NCBI GenBank assembly: GCA_017517305.1
Contig: JAFWZV010000003.1
Location: 62,001 to 126,000 of the forward strand
DNA length: 64,000 nt
DNA from: Lachnospiraceae bacterium
GTDB taxonomy: Bacteria > Bacillota > Clostridia > Lachnospirales > Lachnospiraceae
Direction of reading: 5' to 3'
The notes under the pieces are model-generated. The model saw nothing but the letters and a program-made list of their open reading frames with translations, had not been told where the DNA came from and made no database searches. Each line of letters starts with the position of its first letter. The first letter of the stretch is position 1. Of this stretch, positions 57,440 to 64,000 are shown piece by piece. Position numbers and translations under genes: made by a program.

Positions 57440-58054
57440 ATGACTAGATATGCTAAGGAAACTGCAAAAGGAATTGAAATACTAGCATTAGAGGAGGTGC
57501 TTTATTCAAGTAGGGAGATTTTTCTTACAGAGGAGGTAAATACAGATACATCAGTTCAGTTGATTAAAGAGCTGATGGTGCTAGAGAAGCTTGACCCTAC
57601 CAAGGAGGTGACACTTTACATTAATTCACCTGGTGGAGAGGTTATCAGTGGAATGGCGGTGTATGACTACATTCAGATGATGAAGGCTCCAGTTAAGACT
57701 GTTTGTATTGGAACAGCAGCCAGTATGGGGGCTATGCTTTTCTTGGCTGGTGATAAGCGGGAAATGCTTCCACACACCAGACTTATGATTCACGATCCTG
57801 CCTTTGGAGGTGGAAATATGGCGGGTAAGAAGCCACATGAGTTGCAGCAGTATGTAGATAAGCTTAAGCAAACTCAGGATATAATAGTAGATATTATTGC
57901 TCAGAAGACAGGTAAGTCTAAGGAAGAGGTTCGTGATACTACTAAAGAGGATGCATATTTTAATGTGGCTGAGGCTATGGAGTATGGGCTTGCTACAGGT
58001 ATTTACAATAAGCTTAATGATACCTTGGGTAACGAGAATTTGGTGTTGTTATAA
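57440..58054 (+). CDS. ClpP-family serine protease
   Basis: 204 residues. The catalytic Ser is in GTAASMGAML, the His in RLMIHDPAFGG, and an Asp in EDAYFNVAEAMEYGL. The oxyanion segment INSPGGEVISGMAVYDYI is intact. The middle segment GGNMAGKKPHELQQYVDKL follows the ClpP handle pattern. It has no Clp ATPase neighbour, unlike housekeeping clpP next to clpX, so it is probably a second copy dedicated to this locus. Ribosome site aaaaggaga. Confidence 0.9.
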   Translation: MTRYAKETAKGIEILALEEVLYSSREIFLTEEVNTDTSVQLIKELMVLEKLDPTKEVTLYINSPGGEVISGMAVYDYIQMMKAPVKTVCIGTAASMGAMLFLAGDKREMLPHTRLMIHDPAFGGGNMAGKKPHELQQYVDKLKQTQDIIVDIIAQKTGKSKEEVRDTTKEDAYFNVAEAMEYGLATGIYNKLNDTLGNENLVLL

Positions 58055-58222
58055 AAAAGAGTTGAGGTTTAATAAAGTGCTGGGTATAATTTGATTATGG
58101 ATAAATTCTGTGGAAATTACGGAAAAAAGTTATTGGTGATTTAGTATATGAACAAGCAAGGTAATGTGTGGGTGGTACTGCACATTTCCTTGCAAAATTA
58201 ATAATAATTTGGAGGTAGAACT

Positions 58223-59221
58223 ATGAGAGAAGAAATTTTGGAGAACAAGGCAGATTTGGAGCTTAAGCTTAGAGGTCTTATGGATCATTTTACAGGATTA
58301 GATACCTTTGTGAGTGAGTATGTATGTGATGAGGAGGGAAAGTTGTCCGAGGATAAGGTGGACGAACTTATCAGTGAGCTAATAGGGATAATGTACAACC
58401 ACTGGTACTATCAATTTAATAATGGAATGTCTGGAGCTAAAAAGGTGTGCTTAGAGCAGTTTTTGTATCTGGCTATTATGTCCCATAGATATGGAGATAA
58501 TGTGAGAACCTTTAGAAATATTTTATCTCTGCTAGATGATGATAATTATTCTAATTTATTTGAACTTTATGAGGATGAGATAAATGAGCATAGAAGCTGT
58601 CCTAGAGGCTTCTTTGGGAAGCTACATGAAAATTATGTGGAGCTTTCAGGACATACCATTCTAGAGGATATGGAGGAGGCCGACAAGGCTATTATAGATG
58701 GGGAGCTTGATGCAAAAAGGACATCTCAGAAGTATAGACAGCAGCAGGAGTCTATATGTGCAGAGTATGAGGACAAAGGTATAGAACCTGTATATCATAG
58801 AGAGGCTACCTATGAAGAGATGATAGGCTACCAGGAAAGTGTGCCAGATGACTATATAGAAGAAATAAATCCTGAAACAGGGGAATTAAGCTATGTGCCT
58901 GTATGGAATAAGTTATCACCTACATTTATGGATAGAGCACTAAAACGACTTGATGAAGAATATGTGGCTGAGGTTAAGGAAAAAGAGGCTTTAGCCCTGG
59001 CTCAGTGGAGGGAGAGTATCAAGGATCCAGCCAGATTCCTTCAGGCGTGTAGAGATTTTAGGAAGCTTTACTTTGTGGTAGGAATTAACAGGAAGGAGCT
59101 TGAGGAGACCTTCGTTCGCTTTCTTAACAAGCAGGGCAAGGGAAAGCTTGATAATACAGATAAGGTTAATGAGCTTTATGTAACTCTTGCCAGAGCAAAG
59201 AAAATATCTGACCGTGCGTAG
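58223..59221 (+). CDS. Unknown helical protein
   Basis: 332 residues, not recognised, soluble, very acidic and helical (for example EEADKAIIDGELDAKRTSQKYRQQQE). No signal or membrane segment. It follows the ClpP-type gene by 168 bases containing an imperfect hairpin (aaggtaatgtg/cacatttcctt) and has ribosome site ggaggtagaact. 15 bases before the next gene, so the pair is co-translated. Confidence 0.75.
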   Translation: MREEILENKADLELKLRGLMDHFTGLDTFVSEYVCDEEGKLSEDKVDELISELIGIMYNHWYYQFNNGMSGAKKVCLEQFLYLAIMSHRYGDNVRTFRNILSLLDDDNYSNLFELYEDEINEHRSCPRGFFGKLHENYVELSGHTILEDMEEADKAIIDGELDAKRTSQKYRQQQESICAEYEDKGIEPVYHREATYEEMIGYQESVPDDYIEEINPETGELSYVPVWNKLSPTFMDRALKRLDEEYVAEVKEKEALALAQWRESIKDPARFLQACRDFRKLYFVVGINRKELEETFVRFLNKQGKGKLDNTDKVNELYVTLARAKKISDRA

Positions 59222-59236
59222 AGCGGGGGTGATAGT

Positions 59237-60232
59237 ATGTTTAAGAAAAATTTCTATGATTGGGTAAAGTATGATTTTACACATAGTCAGGAGCTACAGG
59301 GAAATGCCAAATCATTTCTAGCCCGATATTACAAAGAGTACTACGATATGGGAGCGGCATATGATGAACTTAAGAGGCTTGCAGATGGCTTGAAGGTGGG
59401 AAAGACCTCAAAGGAATTGGTCTTTCATAAGGCCAAGGAGATGTATAGTAAGTCAAAGCTTCAGATAGTTAAGGAAATGCCAGATAGAGAAGGGATTATA
59501 TCTTTTAGAAGCTTTAATCCCTTCAAGGGAGCATGTGAAGGTGATATGACTGCTGCTGAAGTGGTAGAGTTAGCTAATATGGTTCTAGATGCCAGAATAG
59601 ATAAGGCTATTAAAGAATACATATATAATATTGATCATGGTAGGAAAACGGATAATACCCTTGATATTATAGATAAGCTTTTTGAGGAGCAGGGTGTAAA
59701 AATAGAGTTTGACGATAATGCAAAGCTACAGGTTAATAAAACAGAATGCTCCAACCAAGAGGATGTTAATTCTGAGAAATTTAAAGAAGAAGCTGAGAGA
59801 GTATATAAAATAATTTGGAATAGCAAAAAGGATAATATAGTGCTTCCAATATATCAAGAGGGAAATATAGGTATATATATTATGGGAAGGAAGAATATTA
59901 TCAAAGAAGATTGGAGTGAAGGAATAGACAGAATAGATGGGGCAGAAGAATTATCAGAGACTGAAAAAATGGTTCTAAAAAAAGTCTATGAAAGCAATAA
60001 AGCATATTATTGTTTTGTGGATAATACACCTTATAGAGATGGGGATAGTCTTATGCCTGATATCATAGTTAATGTATGCTATGACTTAGATGATGTCATA
60101 AAAGAATTTGGTAGAAATAGAAAGTATACCAGTGAAATATATCGTAATGTCAATGGTATGGGAGATACTGAATTATTATCTGAACTTGGAGAGAAATATA
60201 GACATTATTTTTCCAAGGACGAGATGGATTAA
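59237..60232 (+). CDS. Unknown protein
   Basis: 331 residues, not recognised, soluble. The first half is helical with basic patches (YDELKRLADGLKVGKTSKEL); the second half is more mixed (NIVLPIYQEGNIGIYIMGRKNIIKED). Ribosome site gcgggggtgatag. It is the second gene of a pair and ends at a terminator. Confidence 0.72.
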   Translation: MFKKNFYDWVKYDFTHSQELQGNAKSFLARYYKEYYDMGAAYDELKRLADGLKVGKTSKELVFHKAKEMYSKSKLQIVKEMPDREGIISFRSFNPFKGACEGDMTAAEVVELANMVLDARIDKAIKEYIYNIDHGRKTDNTLDIIDKLFEEQGVKIEFDDNAKLQVNKTECSNQEDVNSEKFKEEAERVYKIIWNSKKDNIVLPIYQEGNIGIYIMGRKNIIKEDWSEGIDRIDGAEELSETEKMVLKKVYESNKAYYCFVDNTPYRDGDSLMPDIIVNVCYDLDDVIKEFGRNRKYTSEIYRNVNGMGDTELLSELGEKYRHYFSKDEMD

Positions 60233-60275
60233 TTGGAAAAATTAAATAACCAACATTATGTATAAAAGCTGTCAG

Positions 60276-60298
60276 ATTAGAAATGCTGGCAGCTTTTT
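60276..60298 (+). terminator. Intrinsic terminator
   Basis: AAAGCTGTCAG pairs with CTGGCAGCTTT (one G-U), followed by a T run. Coordinates are approximate to a few bases. The gap to 60416 also holds a TATCCG/CGGATA hairpin near 60336. Confidence 0.7.
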
Positions 60299-60416
60299 GT
60301 GTTAACAATTAGCCATATTCCAATATCCGTAAAAATCGCGGATAAGAAAAATTGCCATGCTAAACTGTCACTACAGACATAGGCAGCCTTAAACTAAGGG
60401 CGGAAAGGAGACCAAT

Positions 60417-61034
60417 ATGAGACAAAGTTTGGCAGACGTTTTAGCAGAGGCGAGAAAGGAGAGTATCAGGGAATCAGAGAAGATAAGAGCCTGTGTAGAA
60501 GCTATGGGAGAGGTAACCCTATATGAGCTTCTTCTTAGAAGTGGTTATTCCAATAAGGATAAGGATGAGTTAATAGATAACTATTTATTTATGGGAGTAA
60601 TAATTTCCTATGAAGCTCTTAAGGATTTGTCAGGTCCGGAAATTGAGAAGGGCTTAAGAAAGATGAAGCTTAGGGACTTTTGCTGTATGTCGGACCATTT
60701 AGATAAATATATAGATAAGGAGCTTATGGAAGGGTTACTTAGTGAATATCAGTTGGCAGATATATACGGTATAGCTAATAGAAACATAGGTCACAACATA
60801 CAGGAAGCTGGGCTAAATGGTCATAAAGCGGCAAAGGATTTTGCCAGAATCAATGTAGGCTCCTTAGATACGATGCTTAATTTTCCTGAGGACTATAACC
60901 CAAACCATAACTATGGAAAAAGTAGGATGGGGGATTTTCTGTTAGATGGTGGTATAGGAGGCGCATTTAGACTTTGTAAGGATTATGACATTAATAAGGC
61001 CATTGAAGGGTTTATTAAGTTGGCAACAGAGTAA
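60417..61034 (+). CDS. Unknown protein
   Basis: 205 residues, not recognised, soluble and helical. Starts MRQSLADVLAEARKESIRES; contains a Cys pair (RDFCCMSDH) and HNIQEAGLNGHKAAKDFARI. The ribosome site aaaggaga is in place. 34 bases before the ATPase gene, so probably made together with it. Confidence 0.72.
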   Translation: MRQSLADVLAEARKESIRESEKIRACVEAMGEVTLYELLLRSGYSNKDKDELIDNYLFMGVIISYEALKDLSGPEIEKGLRKMKLRDFCCMSDHLDKYIDKELMEGLLSEYQLADIYGIANRNIGHNIQEAGLNGHKAAKDFARINVGSLDTMLNFPEDYNPNHNYGKSRMGDFLLDGGIGGAFRLCKDYDINKAIEGFIKLATE

Positions 61035-61068
61035 CTTATAAAAGATAAGAAGAAAGGATGATGAAATT

Positions 61069-62319
61069 ATGTGTATGATGAAGAGAAAAAACTACGGAAC
61101 AAGAAATCTATCAGGTGTGATTGTAAGTAACGACACATTTGCCACAGGGCTTAACAACCATGATCTAGTGCTGGCTAAGACGGGAGGAGGTAAGACAGGT
61201 ATATATGTAAGCTCCTATATGGAGGAAGCATATGAAAGTCTTATAGTGGTTGATACAAAGGGTACTCTGTACCGCATGTACAAGGACCATCTTTTAAGTC
61301 AGGGTGTTAAGGTAAAGCTGATAGATATGGTTAATCCCAAACGTTCAACCGTTGGTTATAACCCTCTGACCTTCACTAAGGTGAGGGGCACAAGAGGATA
61401 CAGTCAGAAGGATCTAAAGTCCGTGGTTGCAACACTAATTCCTAAGGATTTGGATGAGCGAGATACTTACTGGGTACTATCGGCTAGAAAGTATCTGTAT
61501 TCTATTTGCTGCTATGTGATGGATTTTCTTTCAACTAAGGATCAAAATCTGGGGTCAGTTTTGGCTATTCATAAGGAATTTTGTTCTGGAAATATGGATG
61601 AGATTTTTGATAGAGTATGTGATGAAAATCCTAAATCGGCTTTTGCTGGTGCATATAAGCAGGTTATAGGTCTTAAGGAATCAAGCAAAACCTGGGCCTG
61701 TGTCCTTGACTTTGCCAGCACTGCCCTAGATGTAATGGATAGTGAGGAGATGAACATTATTTTTGCCAAGAAAAAGAGCATAGATTTTGAAAGCTTAGGC
61801 AAGGAAAAGTCAGTTCTTTTTATCAACATAAGTGATATGGATCGTTGTTTTGATGGAATAGTTAATCTCCTTTACATTCAGGGCTTAAAATCTCTGGTGG
61901 AGCTTGCTGACAGCAACCCTGACGGCAGACTTTCCATGCCGGTGAGATTTATATTTGATGACTTCGCCTGTGGTGCACCTATTGATAACTTTGATAATAT
62001 TATAAGTGTGGTTCGCTCCCGTGATATATCCTGTAGTCTTATAGTACAGAGCTTAACTCAGCTTAATACAGTTTATGGCTCGGATAGGGCCACAACTATA
62101 ATTAATGCCTGTGACCATATGCTGTATCTAAATGGCAATGATGATGTTACTAAAGATTTCTTGGCCTACCGACTTAATAAGCCGAGACATATTATCGACA
62201 GACTGCCTAATAACAAGGCTTATCTACTAGAGGCTGGAAGTGCTCCAAGACTTATAGATAAGGCTAGGCCTTATGCCTTATATAACAGGATTGTGGCTGG
62301 TGAAGAGGCTGAAAAGTAG
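61069..62319 (+). CDS. VirD4/TraG-family ATPase without membrane anchor
   Basis: 416 residues. Coupling-protein-type ATPase: Walker A LAKTGGGKTGIYVSS, then VVDTKGTLYRMYKDHL, NPKRSTVGYNPL, Walker B VRFIFDDFACGAPIDNF, and the characteristic SLIVQSLTQLNTVYG region. It lacks the N-terminal transmembrane helices of conjugative coupling proteins, and no relaxase or type IV secretion gene is in the window. It may be a cytoplasmic motor recruited for another task. The start could be the Met two or three codons further in. Confidence 0.87.
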   Translation: MCMMKRKNYGTRNLSGVIVSNDTFATGLNNHDLVLAKTGGGKTGIYVSSYMEEAYESLIVVDTKGTLYRMYKDHLLSQGVKVKLIDMVNPKRSTVGYNPLTFTKVRGTRGYSQKDLKSVVATLIPKDLDERDTYWVLSARKYLYSICCYVMDFLSTKDQNLGSVLAIHKEFCSGNMDEIFDRVCDENPKSAFAGAYKQVIGLKESSKTWACVLDFASTALDVMDSEEMNIIFAKKKSIDFESLGKEKSVLFINISDMDRCFDGIVNLLYIQGLKSLVELADSNPDGRLSMPVRFIFDDFACGAPIDNFDNIISVVRSRDISCSLIVQSLTQLNTVYGSDRATTIINACDHMLYLNGNDDVTKDFLAYRLNKPRHIIDRLPNNKAYLLEAGSAPRLIDKARPYALYNRIVAGEEAEK

Positions 62320-62338
62320 CAAATATGTTTACAAACAA

Positions 62339-62401
62339 AATGCTTCCGTAATTTCTACGGAAGCATTTTTGCTTTGTTCTATAATGCAGATGTGGTTGAG
62401 G
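62339..62401 (+). promoter_or_regulatory. Terminator plus promoter-like module upstream of the radical-SAM gene
   Basis: AATGCTTCCGTA (62339-62350) pairs perfectly with TACGGAAGCATT (62356-62367) and a T run follows. The 36 bases at 62366-62401 contain TATAAT (62380-62385) and are 31/36 identical to the stretch before the ClpP-type gene. No good -35 is seen at 17 bases; the hairpin occupies that place. Confidence 0.6.
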
Positions 62402-62416
62402 TAGAAAACCTCAAAA

Positions 62417-62537
62417 CCCGGTGTACAGGGCACAGGAAAAAGAATATGTACACAGCGACTGAGATGCGTCTAAAAACATCCAGGGTATACCTACAGAAAG
62501 GCAACTGCTAAAACATCTGAGGTGAAGCCCACCGAGG
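62417..62537 (+). ncRNA. Structured RNA element, copy A
   Basis: GTGTACA (62421-62427) pairs with TGTACAC (62447-62453); CTGAGATG (62459-62466) with CATCCAG (62477-62483, one bulge) around a loop ending CTAAAAA; palindromic GGTATACC at 62484-62491; gaaaggcaact; and GGTG/CACC around aagcc. A near-identical copy lies at 63468. It is in the leader of the radical-SAM gene. No known riboswitch family is recognised. Confidence 0.72.
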
Positions 62538-62580
62538 GATTGCAGACTCTAAAAATGTGTATTAAAGGAGGATGACTACT

Positions 62581-63453
62581 ATGAGAGAATTAAAGTATAT
62601 ACCAAATTCAGTATGCTGGAACATAACAAGCAGATGCAACGAAGCCTGTAAGTTTTGCTACAGAGAAACTAATATGAAGGATTTAACCTTTGAAGAACAA
62701 AAGAAGGTTATTGACGTTCTTGCTTCTGTAGGAATTCTCAAATTAACCTTTGCAGGAGGTGAGCCTTTGTTAATTCCAAGAATCAATGATCTTATCCTTT
62801 ATGCAAAGAGCAAGGGATTGGTGGTGTCTATGACAAGCAATGCTATATTGATTGATGAGAAGCAGCTTAAGTTCCTTCTTGAGAATCTAGACTGGTTAAC
62901 ATTATCCCTAGATGGAGCCACAGACGAGATACAAACACTTATGACCAGACATAGTAAGCATGCTACGAAGGTTAAGGAAATTCTCGAATATGCATCAGCC
63001 TATAAGAAGGGTAAATGTCGCATAAAGATAAATACTGTTGTGAGTAAAAAGAACTACAAGAACGTACAGGATATAGCCCACCTAGTGAAGAAATATAATG
63101 TTACTCGCTGGAAGCTTATGCAGTTTACTCCACTTAGAAGCTACGCCAAGGAGGCTCAGAGTGAGTTTGAGATAAGAAATGATGAGTTTGTCAGTGCTTA
63201 TAATAAAGCCAAGCTTGCTATGGGGAGTATGGTAAATCGTGTGGAGGCTACTTGTAGCAATGATATTGAGCAAGAAACATTTACGGTATTTCCTAACGCA
63301 GATGTAAGAGTTGCGAAGAATCTTCAGGAGAAGACCATAGGAAATTTGCTACGGGACAACCCTGGCGAAATATGGGCAAGAGATGGAAGGGAGTATAAGC
63401 AATTAAATATGAGAACAAAATTCCTGGAGAGGGATGTAGATTTGATAGCGTGA
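62581..63453 (+). CDS. Radical SAM enzyme, viperin-like
   Basis: About 291 residues. The 4Fe-4S motif is CNEACKFC (CxxxCxxC), followed by SAM-binding FAGGEPLL and MTSNAIL, and the late KINTVVSKKNY and VTRWKLMQFTPLR, which resemble the corresponding KINSV...N and RWKVFQ segments of viperin. Near the C-terminus VFPNADVRVAKNLQEKTIGNLL follows the general SPASM/Twitch layout but without extra cysteines. Viperins make chain-terminating ddhNTPs; other radical SAM roles are equally open. The start at 62581 is nine bases after aggag; the ATG at 62572 overlaps that site. Confidence 0.8.
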   Translation: MRELKYIPNSVCWNITSRCNEACKFCYRETNMKDLTFEEQKKVIDVLASVGILKLTFAGGEPLLIPRINDLILYAKSKGLVVSMTSNAILIDEKQLKFLLENLDWLTLSLDGATDEIQTLMTRHSKHATKVKEILEYASAYKKGKCRIKINTVVSKKNYKNVQDIAHLVKKYNVTRWKLMQFTPLRSYAKEAQSEFEIRNDEFVSAYNKAKLAMGSMVNRVEATCSNDIEQETFTVFPNADVRVAKNLQEKTIGNLLRDNPGEIWARDGREYKQLNMRTKFLERDVDLIA

Positions 63454-63467
63454 TAAAATTCGCCTGT

Positions 63468-63584
63468 CCAGTGTACAGGGCACCAAAGAATATGTACACA
63501 GCGACTGGCTGCGGCTAAAAACAGCCAGGGTATACCTACCGAAAGGCAACTTCCAAAGCATCTGGGGTGAAGCCCACCGAAGGT
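63468..63584 (+). ncRNA. Structured RNA element, copy B
   Basis: Same order of motifs as copy A: GTGTACA (63471-63477) with TGTACAC (63493-63499); CTGGCTG (63505-63511) with CAGCCAG (63522-63528) around cggctaaaaa; GGTATACC (63529-63536); cgaaaggcaact; GGTG/CACC. Where A has GATG/CATC, B has GCTG/CAGC, a paired (compensatory) change. It follows the radical-SAM gene by 15 bases and precedes the next gene by 39. Confidence 0.75.
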
Positions 63585-63623
63585 TAGTATATGATAATGA
63601 CTTACAAAATAGGAGGTAATCGT

Positions 63624-64000
63624 ATGGAAGATATACTTACAAAATTAGCTCAGAAAAACTTAGGTATGGGAGGCCCGGTAAGCCAGGAGGAGATTGAAGA
63701 GTTTTTCAAGGATAATATGCAGAAATATAGCTGGAGACTAATTGCCAGAATGAGTGAAAAAGAACATAAGGATGATACGTGGGATTACCTATACACCGAT
63801 GATATGGGAATAGGAATCACATTAAATCCAAATGTCAAGGGTTTTCGCTTTAGCAAAAATGTAAAGATAATCTACAAATTAAGCTCACATGAGAGTAACC
63901 CTTGGGATTATGCTTTCAAAGATGGTTCAATATTTTTTGAAAAGAAATATATTGAATTTAGAAAAATGGTTAAAGAAATGAGTATATTAGAGGAGGAGAC
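63624..64000 (+). CDS. Unknown protein, partial at right edge
   Basis: Starts at 63624 after a strong aggaggtaatcgt ribosome site and stays open for at least 125 codons to the window end. The start reads MEDILTKLAQKNLGMGGPVS; the middle has DDTWDYLYTDDMGIGITLNP. Not recognised, soluble so far. It is the second gene with the structured RNA element in its leader. Confidence 0.8.
   Translation, partial: MEDILTKLAQKNLGMGGPVSQEEIEEFFKDNMQKYSWRLIARMSEKEHKDDTWDYLYTDDMGIGITLNPNVKGFRFSKNVKIIYKLSSHESNPWDYAFKDGSIFFEKKYIEFRKMVKEMSILEEE

Noticed and set aside
61069-62319. Conjugative coupling protein of an integrative element
   Set aside because: The ATPase family is right, but there are no membrane helices, relaxase, secretion genes or integrase in view, so I kept the broader family call.
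62417-62537. Hammerhead, cyclic-di-GMP or cobalamin riboswitch as identity of the repeated RNA element
   Set aside because: The conserved cores (CTGANGA...GAAA, the cyclic-di-GMP pocket, the B12 box) are not found in either copy.

Overview
The window looks like the replication-origin region of a low-GC Firmicute of the Lachnospiraceae type (Butyrivibrio/Roseburia/Eubacterium-like). The grounds are the AT-rich base composition, strong AGGAGG ribosome sites, a thrS T-box leader, the order rpmH-rnpA-yidD-yidC-jag and dnaA-dnaN-yaaA-recF-gyrB-gyrA, a parA-parB-DUF4446-serS block, and DUF3881/DUF4153-type proteins. These placements come from gene content and motifs; no database search was possible.

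Layout. 1-3.0 kb: prephenate dehydrogenase (tyrA), then a flagellin gene on the minus strand that carries a one-base frameshift but keeps a good sigma-28 promoter. 3.1-5.5 kb: thrS behind a T-box, with a second long rod-like RNA fold between the T-box terminator and the thrS ribosome site. 5.7-9.8 kb: a cluster of surface or membrane proteins, three of them starting with a four-cysteine zinc ribbon. 9.9-12.2 kb: a SAM-binding-like protein, a repeat-rich intergenic region, tRNA-Lys and trmB. 12.3-16.6 kb: a D,D-carboxypeptidase, a GHKL-ATPase protein and argS. 16.6-17.8 kb: a 1.2 kb AT-rich gap with five strong parS sites (two further degenerate) and a cluster of DnaA boxes. 17.9-22.6 kb: parA, parB, DUF4446, serS, DUF3881. 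22.6-26.3 kb: tRNA-Arg, a predicted multi-arm RNA fold, a CBS/DRTGG-type manganese pyrophosphatase, a small membrane protein and a DEDDh exonuclease. 26.3-35.5 kb: rsmG, mnmG, an unknown membrane protein, a three-repeat CRISPR-like mini-array directly before mnmE, a 230-bp palindromic element, then jag, yidC, yidD, rnpA, rpmH.

35.5-44.7 kb is the origin proper: four perfect DnaA boxes, then dnaA, dnaN, yaaA, recF, gyrB, gyrA. 45-50.3 kb holds the two fumarase subunits with a DUF4153-like membrane gene inserted between them, and a large membrane protein. 50.5-51 kb has a tRNA-Ser/Asn/Cys cluster, followed by a lipoprotein, Maf, a CbxX-type AAA+ ATPase, an Orn/Lys/Arg decarboxylase-like enzyme and a membrane-anchored kinase-like protein with degenerate catalytic residues.

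The right end (57.3-64 kb) is the most unusual part: a ClpP-family protease, three unrecognised proteins, a soluble VirD4/TraG-type ATPase, a radical-SAM enzyme with viperin-like features, and a partial unknown gene. Two nearly identical structured RNA elements (about 120 nt, with a compensatory stem change) precede the last two genes. The same terminator-plus-promoter module precedes the ClpP gene and the radical-SAM gene. This is the best candidate in the window for an undescribed system.
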